A stretch of 47,513 nucleotides of DNA from Rhodothermales bacterium. Its GTDB lineage: Bacteria > Bacteroidota > Rhodothermia > Rhodothermales > BA12. Below are positions 8,663 through 17,453 of the stretch, piece after piece. The stretch's first letter is position 1. Every line of letters starts with the position of its first letter. The notes beneath the pieces were generated by a model that was not told the origin of the DNA, searched no databases, and saw only the letters and a program-made list of their open reading frames with translations. A program made the position numbers and the translations under genes. The stretch lies in the NCBI GenBank assembly GCA_014879465.1, contig JACSSA010000070.1:1-47513 (forward strand). Direction: 5' to 3'.

Positions 8663-11134
8663 ATGCGCCCCGATGCCTTGCCCGACCCCCGCGCCTACCC
8701 GGCGTTGCTTGCGGCCTCGGCGCTGGCGCTCGGCATCGTGGCGGCGCGCAGCATACCGAGCCTTTCGCCGCTCGTCTGGACGGGATTTGCGGCAGCGTTC
8801 CTCCTTGGATTTGTCGCGTTCTCCCGCGTCCGCACCACGGCGCAGCCGCGCCTTGTCGCCCTCGCGCAAACCGCCCTTGCGCTCGTCGCCGTCGCAGCGC
8901 TCGGGGCCGCCCGCACCGCCCTGCTCGCCACACCTGCGCCATCCGACGTGTCGCACGTCGTGCCTGCCGAAGGGATAGAGGGGACACTCGTGGGGCGAGT
9001 GGCCGATGTGCCCACCGCGACGCCCGGACGCCTCCGGTTTCGCCTCGCCGTCGATTCTGTCCAGACCGTCGGCGCGATGCGCACGGCCTCGGGCCTCGTC
9101 CAAGCGGCGCTCTTCCCCGACGATTCGCTCGCCGCGCTGCCTGCACTCCGCCACGGCGAGCGCGTCCGCCTCGATGCCCGGCTTCGCCCGCCGCGTGCCC
9201 GCCGCAACCCGGCGGACTTCGACTACGCCGCGTTCCTCGCCCGCCAAGGCATCTGGACGACTGCCACGGCCTACGACGCCGACGCTCTCGCGGTTGGCTC
9301 GTCTACGCTTGGCCCGTTCGGTCGTCTCGTGCAACACATTCGGGCGTACGCGGAGCGCACCTTGCACCGCTTCGTGCCCGGCTCCGACGCACAGGCGTTG
9401 CTCGCGGCTCTCGTGCTGGGCGACCGCTCCGGTCTCGGCGACGCTACCAACGCTGCCTTTCGCAACACGGGACTGCTCCATCTGCTCGCCGTGTCGGGGC
9501 TGCATGTGCTGCTCGTTGGGATGCTGCTCTACGAACTGCTGCGTGGCCTGCTCCGCCGCACCCGCTTGTCCTACCGACAGGTCGAGATCGTCCGAGCGGT
9601 AGCGACGTTGGCGGTGCTCGTGATCTACGCTGCGCTCACCGGCGCATCGGCGAGCGTGGTGCGGGCCGTCGCGATGGCGACGGTGCTCATCCTCGCCAAC
9701 CTGACGCAGCGCCCCACCAGCGGGATGAACGCCCTCGGCGTGGCCGCGATCATCGTCTTGGCCGTCCGCCCGTCGCAACTCGTCGAGCCGGGGTTTCAGC
9801 TGTCGTTCGCCGCCGTGGCCGGACTTGTCGTGCTGCGCCCCGTTTTGGAAGACGCCATCAACGCACGGATTGGGCGCGGCTGGAAACGGTCGGCGTGGAA
9901 GCGCGAAGCGCTCGGCGGGATGCTCGCCACCGTGGCGGCCACCCTGGCCACACTGCCCGTGCTGCTCTACCACTTCGGGCGGTTGCCGTTTGCAGGCGTG
10001 GTGCTCAACCTCGTCGGCGTGCCGCTCACCACGCTTACCTTCGCCGCCGCCTTGGCCACGTTGGCCGTTGGGGGCGTGCCGCCGCTGGCGGCTGTGTTCG
10101 GCGCGGCCGCGGGGGTTTTGGCCGATGCGCTCGTGGCCCTCGCCGCGGGGGGCAACCGAACGCTCGCGGCCTTCTCGTTCGTCCACTACGAGACGCGGAC
10201 GCTGGCGCTTGCCGCCACCGCATCCGCCCTCGTCACCGTCGCCGCGTGGCCCTATCGGCGGCTGCGCGGGCGAATGCTGCTGTCCACGCTCGCGCTTGCT
10301 GTCGCAACGATTGCAGTCGACCTACGGACAGGACGAAGCCGCCCCACGCTCGACCTCGTGGCGTTCGACGTGGGGCAGGGCGACGCGCTGCTCGTCGTCA
10401 CACCCCAGCACAAGACACTTCTCGTAGATGCAGGCCCTCGCGATGCCCGCACCGACGCCGGAGAGGCGGTCGTGCTGCCGCACCTCCAACGGTTTGGCAT
10501 CGACCGGGTGGACGCGCTCGTCGTTACGCACCCCCACGCAGACCATGCGGGCGGAGCTCTTGCGCTGCTGCAGACCGGGCGCGTCGGGGCACTGTTTCAC
10601 AACGGCGACGATTACGACTCCGACCTATGGCGCGAAACCCTCGCCGAAGCCCGGCGGCAGGGCGTGCCTGTGGAAACCCTTCGTGCTGGCGACACCCTTG
10701 CACTTGACCCGGAGGTGCGGATGCAGGTGCTGGCCCCCGCCGAAACCCGCGCCCATCCGCCCGAAACCAACGATGCGTCCATCGCACTACGCCTCGCCTA
10801 CGGCCAGACCACGGCCTTGCTGCTCGGCGACGTCCAGTTGCAGGCCGAGGCCGAAATCGTGGCCCGCTACCGGGATCTGCTCGCCGCCGACGTCGTCAAG
10901 GTCAGCCACCACGGGAGCCGCACGTCCAGCGCCCCGCCGCTGCTCACCGCCCTTCGCAAGCCGGGCTGCATCGCGGTGGTGAGCGTCGCCGAACGCAATC
11001 GGTACGGCCTCCCCGACGAAGAGGTGCTGGCCCGCTGGCAACGGACGTGCCCCTCGGTGGACGTGACCAGCCGCACCGGAGCCGTCTGGCTTCGCTCCAA
11101 CGGGCAGCGATTCTCGGATGTGGCTTGGCGTTGA
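8663..11134 (+). CDS. comEC: DNA internalization-related competence protein ComEC/Rec2
   Basis: Competence domain (NTGLLHLLAVSGLHVLLVG) and C-terminal MBL domain (VAFDVGQGDALLV, THPHADHAGG, VKVSHHGSRTSSAP). Confidence 0.95.
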   Translation: MRPDALPDPRAYPALLAASALALGIVAARSIPSLSPLVWTGFAAAFLLGFVAFSRVRTTAQPRLVALAQTALALVAVAALGAARTALLATPAPSDVSHVVPAEGIEGTLVGRVADVPTATPGRLRFRLAVDSVQTVGAMRTASGLVQAALFPDDSLAALPALRHGERVRLDARLRPPRARRNPADFDYAAFLARQGIWTTATAYDADALAVGSSTLGPFGRLVQHIRAYAERTLHRFVPGSDAQALLAALVLGDRSGLGDATNAAFRNTGLLHLLAVSGLHVLLVGMLLYELLRGLLRRTRLSYRQVEIVRAVATLAVLVIYAALTGASASVVRAVAMATVLILANLTQRPTSGMNALGVAAIIVLAVRPSQLVEPGFQLSFAAVAGLVVLRPVLEDAINARIGRGWKRSAWKREALGGMLATVAATLATLPVLLYHFGRLPFAGVVLNLVGVPLTTLTFAAALATLAVGGVPPLAAVFGAAAGVLADALVALAAGGNRTLAAFSFVHYETRTLALAATASALVTVAAWPYRRLRGRMLLSTLALAVATIAVDLRTGRSRPTLDLVAFDVGQGDALLVVTPQHKTLLVDAGPRDARTDAGEAVVLPHLQRFGIDRVDALVVTHPHADHAGGALALLQTGRVGALFHNGDDYDSDLWRETLAEARRQGVPVETLRAGDTLALDPEVRMQVLAPAETRAHPPETNDASIALRLAYGQTTALLLGDVQLQAEAEIVARYRDLLAADVVKVSHHGSRTSSAPPLLTALRKPGCIAVVSVAERNRYGLPDEEVLARWQRTCPSVDVTSRTGAVWLRSNGQRFSDVAWR

Positions 11135-11818
11135 GCGGCGAGGAGCGAACGGTAGGGCATCGGGGCGGAGCGAACGGCGACGGGATCAACCTACCGCACC
11201 GTGCAGCCACGAATCAACCGGCTTATCCCTGCCCGCCTCTTTTCTTCCTCTTCCAATTGGATTAATAAAAAAGGGCAGTCGTTAAAGGCAGGGGCTGTGG
11301 AGTTGTGGGCGAAGATGGTTTCCCACCCGATGGACGCCGTGACGTGGACAATAGGCCTCCTTTTTCCACGATATGTGCACGAGGTGTACATATGATCACC
11401 ATCGCACATAGGTCAGAAAAAAGCGATTCTGGTGCGAAGGGTGCAGGTTCTCCACATCCCCACCGCTATCCACAGGTCAAGCAAATTGATCGGCACGGCG
11501 GAGCGTTTCGTTATCCACACCGTGGAGAAAAGTCGCCAAACGGTGGATAACCGGGGTTGCTTTCCACGTCTCCTCACACCCCTCCAGTTCAAGGCGGCTT
11601 ACCGACGGAATCTGCCGAGATGTCCACACGGCTATCCACGGTGTGGACAACGGCTCCGAATCGGCCTTCCTGCCCTCGTCTGCGCGGATTGGAGGCCGGT
11701 AACCGCCGTGTAACACGGAATGCCGCTGTGGAAAACCGGGAGGATCGTCGTTGCGGCGCGAAACGGGGCGGTTTAGACGGGCGTTAGTCGCGTCGCTTCT
11801 CTTCTCTGGCCTCACGCG
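11135..11818. other. Candidate replication origin (oriC) or DnaA-binding cluster
   Basis: ~680 bp without a credible CDS. DnaA boxes: perfect TTATCCACA 11511-11519; single-mismatch 11448-11456 (TTCTCCACA), 11466-11474 (CTATCCACA), 11542-11550 (rc TTATCCACC), 11642-11650 (rc TTGTCCACA), 11727-11735 (rc TTTTCCACA); several two-mismatch sites; AT-rich TTCCAATTGGATTAATAAAAAA near 11251-11272. Confidence 0.75.
11371..11393. promoter_or_regulatory. Near-perfect dyad ATATGTGCAC-GAG-GTGTACATAT inside the candidate oriC
   Basis: 10-bp arms with one mismatch and a 3-nt centre; not a DnaA box. Confidence 0.6.
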
Positions 11819-12445
11819 ATGATCTTCTTTATGCCCGACCGACCCGGTGCGCCGGTGCTTTTTACTGCCCTTGCCGATGCGCAGGCGCTCGCCGACCGGG
11901 TGTTTGTGGTGGATAGCGCGAAGGTGACCAACCTGCGAGGCGCTACGGTGGCGCTGACGTGCGACAGCGTGCCCCGCGAGGCCATTCTCAACGCCCGGCC
12001 GTATATGGCGCCGCGCAAGGTGTCGGCGGGTGGCGGCTACGTCGTGCGCGCAGGCGAACACGGCCCCGATGTGCTGCTCATCCACCGCCGTGGCGCATGG
12101 GATCTTCCAAAGGGCAAGCGCGACGGCGGCGAGGGGTGGGCCGACTGCGCCCGCCGCGAAGTCCGCGAAGAACTTGGCATCCGCGACCTTCGCATCGTCG
12201 CGCCGCTGGGCGCGACCGTCCACGGCTACGAGGAGAAAGGGCGCTACTGCGTCAAGCCCACCCGCTGGTACGCGATGACCACGCCGCACACGCGGTTTAC
12301 GCCGCAGGCGGCCGAGGGTATCGACGCGGTCGAGTGGGTTTCCTACGACGAGGCGCTGGAACGGCTTTCGTTCGAGACGCTGCGCACCCACGCCACGCTC
12401 GTGCGCCCGGTCATCGAGGCCATCGTGGCCGAAGGTGGCGCGTGA
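11819..12445 (+). CDS. NUDIX hydrolase
   Basis: Nudix box GKRDGGEGWADCARREVREELGI. Confidence 0.92.
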   Translation: MIFFMPDRPGAPVLFTALADAQALADRVFVVDSAKVTNLRGATVALTCDSVPREAILNARPYMAPRKVSAGGGYVVRAGEHGPDVLLIHRRGAWDLPKGKRDGGEGWADCARREVREELGIRDLRIVAPLGATVHGYEEKGRYCVKPTRWYAMTTPHTRFTPQAAEGIDAVEWVSYDEALERLSFETLRTHATLVRPVIEAIVAEGGA

Positions 12446-12492
12446 ACGGTTCGGAGGCGGCGGCGTTGCCGGTCGTCCATCCTGTTCGTCCA

Positions 12493-13182
12493 ATGCCCGA
12501 AGCCGAATCTTCCCGCGTGGCCATCGTGCCCGGCGCCACCGGGCTTGTGGGGCGCAACCTCGTGCGCGTGCTGCTGGAGGGGGATGCCTACGCCCGTGTG
12601 GTGGCGCTCGCCCGCCGCGAAACGCCGACGCTCGGCCCGCGCCACGAACCGACGCTTGTGGACTACGACCGGCTTGAAGAAGCGCATCTGCCGATGGAAG
12701 GAGCCGACGTGTTCTGTGCCTTGGGCACGACCATCCGAGACGCCGGCAGCCGCGAGGCGTTTCGGCGGGTGGACTTTACCTACGTCGTGCGGCTGGCCGC
12801 CGTGGCCGCCAGCCACGGCGCGCGGTCGTTCAGCCTCGTGAGCGCCGTCAGCGCCGATCCGAAGAGCCGCGTGTTTTACAGCCGCATCAAGGGCGAAGCC
12901 GAGCGGGCCGTGGCAGCGTCGGGCGTGCCCATCGTCCACCTGTTTCGCCCCAGTCTGCTTCTTGGCGAGCGCAACGCCATCCGGATGGGAGAGAGCGTGG
13001 CCGCGGCGCTGCTGCGTCCGCTGACGCCGGTGCTGCGGGGGCCGCTGGCCAACCTTCGCCCCATCTTTGGAGAGACCGTGGCGCGGGCGATGGTCGCGGC
13101 GGCCCTCACCGACGATGTCCCCGGCGTGCGCGTGTACGACCCCGCGGCGATGCGCCGCCTCGCCGCGTCAACAAGGGCCTGA
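12493..13182 (+). CDS. NAD(P)-binding SDR-like oxidoreductase (HTATIP2/YbjT-like)
   Basis: Rossmann motif GATGLVGRNLVRVLL, VSAVSADPKSRVFYSRIKGEAE; internal ATG at 12493. Confidence 0.85.
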   Translation: MPEAESSRVAIVPGATGLVGRNLVRVLLEGDAYARVVALARRETPTLGPRHEPTLVDYDRLEEAHLPMEGADVFCALGTTIRDAGSREAFRRVDFTYVVRLAAVAASHGARSFSLVSAVSADPKSRVFYSRIKGEAERAVAASGVPIVHLFRPSLLLGERNAIRMGESVAAALLRPLTPVLRGPLANLRPIFGETVARAMVAAALTDDVPGVRVYDPAAMRRLAASTRA

Positions 13183-13203
13183 TTCCGTCGCCTACGTTCG
13201 TCC

Positions 13204-13803
13204 GTGTACGTCCTCAAAATCTTTCACGAAGAGCCGGCGGCGCTGGGTGCGTCGTTTGACGGCGGCGAGAGCGCCGAAGCGTTCCTCAGCGCCCTCGGTG
13301 CGGCTCCGCGCTACGTTCGCCTCTACCTGACCGGCAGCGTCGCGCCAAACGAGGGCCATGCCGACGCGACAGGTCTGAGCGCACTCCCGGAAGAGGCGTG
13401 GAAGCCGGCATTGGCCAAGACGCTGGGTTTGGAACACCAAACGCCGTCCGCCCTCGACCGACTCGCGCCCGGCGCGTGGCATGTGCTGCCGGGGTTGGAT
13501 CGGTTGGATCGGTCGCTCACCGGCGCGCTTTCGTCCGACGACGCGCCTACGCGGCTTACCGCGCTTCGGGCGCTCCTCGACGCGGGGTGCACCGTGCTTC
13601 ACGCCGAGCCTGCCCCCGACGGCTTCGACCTGCACGTGTTCGCGCCGCATCCGCTGCTCGACCGGTTCGTCGCGGCGCTGCCGCCCGCACGCGGCGACCT
13701 CCGCCGGTTCGCCGCACCCTACCGCAGCCTTCGCAGCGAGGCCAAGTTCTACTTCGAACGCTGGGGGGCGCTTCCGCCTCCGCCGGGCCTCGTGGAAGTG
13801 TGA
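13204..13803 (+). CDS. Hypothetical protein (GTG start)
   Basis: 199-aa ORF fitting the spacing between flanking genes; no recognised domain. Confidence 0.65.
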   Translation: MYVLKIFHEEPAALGASFDGGESAEAFLSALGAAPRYVRLYLTGSVAPNEGHADATGLSALPEEAWKPALAKTLGLEHQTPSALDRLAPGAWHVLPGLDRLDRSLTGALSSDDAPTRLTALRALLDAGCTVLHAEPAPDGFDLHVFAPHPLLDRFVAALPPARGDLRRFAAPYRSLRSEAKFYFERWGALPPPPGLVEV

Positions 13804-14079
13804 CAGCAGGTTGATACGGTTGTGTCAGGGCTTTGATAAGTCTTCCGAGATGGGTTTCTCTGTTGTCCCGCCCGCGCAGGCGTAGATCAGTCAACTGCCA
13901 AAAGGCAGAGAGAAAACGCGCCGCCTCCCGTCGTAGCGATCCGTTGATGCTGGGCAGGGTTTGCGAGGACGAGGGGGCAAAAAGAGGGAAGAGGCGTTCG
14001 CCTAGCGCGGGCGGGACAGCGGCAGACGCGTTCCGAGGAGCCGACCTCTTGCCGTGCGTCCTTTCATCCCCCATTCCAC

Positions 14080-14769
14080 ATGTCCAAGCGCATCCTGCAC
14101 GTCGTTACGAACGTCGCCCACTACGACGATCCGTCCGAGCCGACGGGCCTGTGGCTGTCCGAGTTGACGCACGCCTACCATGTGTTCGAAGCGCAAGGCT
14201 ACACGCAGCGGATCGTCAGCCCCCACGGCGGCCCTTCGCCGCTCGAACCGCGGGCGCTCAAATGGCCCAACTTCGACGCCACGGCCAAGGCGTGGCACGC
14301 CGACCCCGCGAAGATGGCGCTGCTGGCGAGCACGGCCCGCCCCGACGAGATCGACTCGGCGGACTTCGACGTCATCTACTTTACCGGCGGCCACGCTGTG
14401 ATGTACGACTTTCCCGATTCGGAAGGCCTCCAGCGCATCACCCGCGAGATCTACGAACGCGGCGGCATCGTCTCGTCGGTGTGCCACGGCTACTGCGGCC
14501 TGCTCAACACCACGCTCTCCGACGGGAGCCTGCTCGTGGCGGGCAAGAAGCTCACCGGATTTGCGTGGCAGGAAGAGGTGCTGGCGGGCGTGGCGAAGAA
14601 GGTGCCCTACAACGCCGAGGAGGAGATGAAGCAACGCAGCGCGCGCTACGAAAAGGCGCTGCTGCCGTTCGTGTCGAATGTCGTGGTGGACGGGCGCTTG
14701 GTGACGGGCCAGAACCCGCAGTCGGCCAAGGCGACCGCCGAGCACGTCGTGACCGCGCTGTCCAACTGA
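14080..14769 (+). CDS. Type 1 glutamine amidotransferase-like / DJ-1/PfpI family protein
   Basis: VIYFTGGHAVMYDFPDSEGL and GGIVSSVCHGYCGLLN (nucleophile elbow), Hsp31/PfpI-like. Confidence 0.9.
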   Translation: MSKRILHVVTNVAHYDDPSEPTGLWLSELTHAYHVFEAQGYTQRIVSPHGGPSPLEPRALKWPNFDATAKAWHADPAKMALLASTARPDEIDSADFDVIYFTGGHAVMYDFPDSEGLQRITREIYERGGIVSSVCHGYCGLLNTTLSDGSLLVAGKKLTGFAWQEEVLAGVAKKVPYNAEEEMKQRSARYEKALLPFVSNVVVDGRLVTGQNPQSAKATAEHVVTALSN

Positions 14770-14791
14770 ATCTGTCCAACCGATCGCTGCT

Positions 14792-15976
14792 GTGCCTGAC
14801 GACCTCGCCCCGATGCTTCGCGCCCTCGCGCTCGCCGTGCGCGGGCAAGGGCAGGTGTCGCCCAACCCGCTGGTCGGCTGCGTGATCGTGAACGACGCGG
14901 GCGAGACGTTGGGCGAGGGCTGGCACGGGCGCTTCGGCGGGCCGCATGCGGAGGTGGAGGCCGTCCGCGACGCCGAGGCGCGGTACGGGTCGGACGCCGT
15001 GCGCGGGGCCACGGTGTATGTAACGCTGGAGCCGTGCAGTCACCACGGCAAGACGCCGCCGTGCGCCGATCTGCTCGTGGAAAAGGGCGTGGCGCGGGCG
15101 ATCGTGGGGACGGCCGACCCGAACCCCGTCGTGGCTGGCCGGGGCCTTGCGCGGCTGCGGGCGGCTGGCATTGAGGCGACGGTGACCGACGATCCGTTGG
15201 CGTCCCGCTTGATCGAAGGGTTTCGGATGCGGGTGACGACGAGCCGCCCGTTCGTGACGCTCAAGGTGGCGCAAACGCTCGACGGCTTCGCGGCGACGGC
15301 GACGGGCGACAGTCGCTGGGTGACGGGCGAGGCGGCCCGGCAGCACGTGCACCGCGTCCGAGCAGCGTCCGACGCCGTTTTGGTGGGCAGCGGCACGGCC
15401 CTCGCCGACGACCCGGCGCTGACGCTGCGGCACGGGGTGGAGGGCGTTCAGCCGCTGCGCGTCGTGCTCGACCGAAAGGCCGCGCTACCCGCGTCGCTGC
15501 GGCTGTTTTCGGACGAACACGCTGGCCGGACGGTGGCCGTCGTGGGCGAATCGGCGCTGGAGCCGTCGTACGCGGGGCGGGTTTCGACGATGCGGGTGCC
15601 GGAGGCGAACGGTCACCTTGACTTGCAGGCCGTGCTGGAGCGCCTCGCCTCGGGCGACGGGTTGCCCGGCGGGCGCGGCGTCAACACGGTGTTCGTCGAG
15701 GCTGGGCCAGGGCTGGCGGCGGCGTTCTGGTCGGCGGGTTTGGTGGATCGCTTGATGGTGTACGTTGCACCCAAGTTGCTCGGCGACGGCCTGCGGGCGC
15801 TGCCGGTTGCGCCTGCCGCGTCGATGGGCGAGGCGCACACGTTCCCCGCGTGGACGCGCCATCTTCTGGGCGAGGACGTGCTGTTTGTGGGCGACCGCAC
15901 GCCGATCCCCGCGCCGCTGCAGGCGTTGATGCCGTTGGTCCTTCCCGACGCGCTGCCGGACATCCAACCTCGGTAG
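14792..15976 (+). CDS. ribD: Bifunctional diaminohydroxyphosphoribosylaminopyrimidine deaminase / 5-amino-6-(5-phosphoribosylamino)uracil reductase (GTG start)
   Basis: HAEVEAV, TLEPCSHHGKTPPCADLL, TLKVAQTLDGFAATATGDSRWVTG. TAG stop lies within the palindrome. Confidence 0.96.
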   Translation: MPDDLAPMLRALALAVRGQGQVSPNPLVGCVIVNDAGETLGEGWHGRFGGPHAEVEAVRDAEARYGSDAVRGATVYVTLEPCSHHGKTPPCADLLVEKGVARAIVGTADPNPVVAGRGLARLRAAGIEATVTDDPLASRLIEGFRMRVTTSRPFVTLKVAQTLDGFAATATGDSRWVTGEAARQHVHRVRAASDAVLVGSGTALADDPALTLRHGVEGVQPLRVVLDRKAALPASLRLFSDEHAGRTVAVVGESALEPSYAGRVSTMRVPEANGHLDLQAVLERLASGDGLPGGRGVNTVFVEAGPGLAAAFWSAGLVDRLMVYVAPKLLGDGLRALPVAPAASMGEAHTFPAWTRHLLGEDVLFVGDRTPIPAPLQALMPLVLPDALPDIQPR

Positions 15977-16008
15977 AGACGTCCCACTGGGACGTCTCTA
16001 CCGAGGTT
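15966..16008. repeat. 43-nt perfect palindrome (21-bp arms, 1-nt centre), GTAGAGACG family
   Basis: AACCTCGGTAGAGACGTCCCA-C-TGGGACGTCTCTACCGAGGTT; contains the ribD stop codon at 15974-15976. Confidence 0.95.
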
Positions 16009-16033
16009 CCTACCGTCATCATTCCTCGATGCT

Positions 16034-16633
16034 ATGTTTACCGGACTGGTTGAAACCGTGGGGCGCGTGGCCCGCGTCGAACGGTTGCCCGAAGGGCGGC
16101 GGTTTCGCGTCGAAACGCCGTTTGCGCCGGAACTGACGCTCGGCGAATCCGTCGCGGTCAACGGCGTGTGCCTCACCGTCACCGCCTTCGACGCCGACGG
16201 GTTCGAGGCCGAAGCCATCGCCGAAACGCTTCGCAAGACCACGCTGAGCGCGTTGGACGAAGGCGATGCAATCAACCTCGAACGGGCGCTTCTGCCGACG
16301 CAGCGCCTCGGCGGGCACGTCGTGCTCGGGCACGTCGACACGACCGGCGAGATCGTAGAGATCGTGGACGACGGCGAGGCGTGGCGCATCACCGTCGCCT
16401 ATCCGCCCGACTTTGCGCCGTACCTCATCCCCGTGGGCAGCGTGACCGTGGACGGCATCAGCTTGACCGTCGCCCGCCTCGACGAGCCGGTCGGAACGTT
16501 TGCGGTGGCCGTCATCCCGCACACCCGCGCCGTCACGACCGTTTTAAGCTGGGCCGCAGGCCGCCGCGTCAACTTGGAGTTCGACGTGATCGGCAAGTAC
16601 GCGCTCCGGCAGCAGGGTTTAAAAGAGCGTTGA
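16034..16633 (+). CDS. ribE: Riboflavin synthase, alpha subunit
   Basis: MFTGLVETVGRV, ESVAVNGVCLTV, GHVVLGHVDTTGEI, VDGISLTV. Confidence 0.96.
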   Translation: MFTGLVETVGRVARVERLPEGRRFRVETPFAPELTLGESVAVNGVCLTVTAFDADGFEAEAIAETLRKTTLSALDEGDAINLERALLPTQRLGGHVVLGHVDTTGEIVEIVDDGEAWRITVAYPPDFAPYLIPVGSVTVDGISLTVARLDEPVGTFAVAVIPHTRAVTTVLSWAAGRRVNLEFDVIGKYALRQQGLKER

Positions 16634-16678
16634 GCTGCGGTACGAGACCTTAGATTGCGCAGACCAACCCCGCGAACG

Positions 16679-17377
16679 ATGGCTCGCCTTCCGCATCCCG
16701 AAAAACACCGCACCGAACACATCGGCTGGCTGCGGGCCGCCGTGCTGGGCGCGAACGACGGCCTCGTCTCGACGGCCAGTTTGATCGTGGGCGTCGCTTC
16801 GGCGGGGGGCGACCCGCGCGCCGTGCTGGTGGCGGGCGTGGCCGGGATGGTAGCCGGGGCCGCGTCGATGGCGGCGGGCGAGTACGTGTCGGTGAAGTCG
16901 CAGGCCGAAACCGAGGCCGCCGACACCGCGCGCGAAACCGCCGAACTGCGCGACCAGCCGGAGGAGGAGTTGGAGGAGCTGACGCAGATCTACCAGAAGC
17001 GCGGCCTCGACCGGGCGCTCGCCGAGCAGGTGGCGGCGCAGCTGATGCAGCACAACGCGCTGGAGGCGCACCTGCGCGACGAACTCGGCATCACCGAGGC
17101 GTTGAAGGCGCGGCCCGTGCAGGCGGCGCTGGCCAGCGCGGTGGCGTTCGCTGTAGGCGCGATGCTCCCGATCCTCGTCGTGCTCGTCGCCCCCGCCGCC
17201 TCGATGGTTTGGGCGGTCGGCGCGGCCACGCTCGTCTTTTTGGCCGTTTTGGGCGGATTGGCCGCGTACACCGGCGGCGCGCCGGTGGTGGCCGGGGCGC
17301 TGCGCGTCACGTTCTGGGGCGTGCTCGCGCTCGTGCTCACCAGCGTCGTCGGGCGGATCTTTGGCGTGACGGCGTGA
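16679..17377 (+). CDS. VIT1/CCC1 family (nodulin-21-like) transporter
   Basis: [44 protein letters not shown]. Confidence 0.93.
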   Translation: MARLPHPEKHRTEHIGWLRAAVLGANDGLVSTASLIVGVASAGGDPRAVLVAGVAGMVAGAASMAAGEYVSVKSQAETEAADTARETAELRDQPEEELEELTQIYQKRGLDRALAEQVAAQLMQHNALEAHLRDELGITEALKARPVQAALASAVAFAVGAMLPILVVLVAPAASMVWAVGAATLVFLAVLGGLAAYTGGAPVVAGALRVTFWGVLALVLTSVVGRIFGVTA

Positions 17378-17453
17378 CCGCGAGCACTGCGTCGACGCTT
17401 CGCGCAACCCCGTGCGTTTCCAAGGCGTTGCACCCGGCTTGCCCTTCGATCCG

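Noticed and set aside
7475-10186. 903-aa antisense ORF opposite the peptidase and comEC genes
   Set aside because: Arg/Gly/His-rich shadow ORF typical of high-GC DNA; the + strand carries clear domain signatures.
11432-11713. 93-aa ORF (and 64/81-aa ORFs) within the DnaA-box region
   Set aside because: No protein-like composition or start context; the sequence is better explained by clustered DnaA boxes.
13492-13512. Tandem GGTTGGATC repeat
   Set aside because: Only about two units, in-frame inside a CDS (LDRLDRS); not significant.
13804-14791. Possible FMN riboswitch near ribD
   Set aside because: Looked for the conserved RFN-element core upstream of ribD and in the preceding spacer; not seen.
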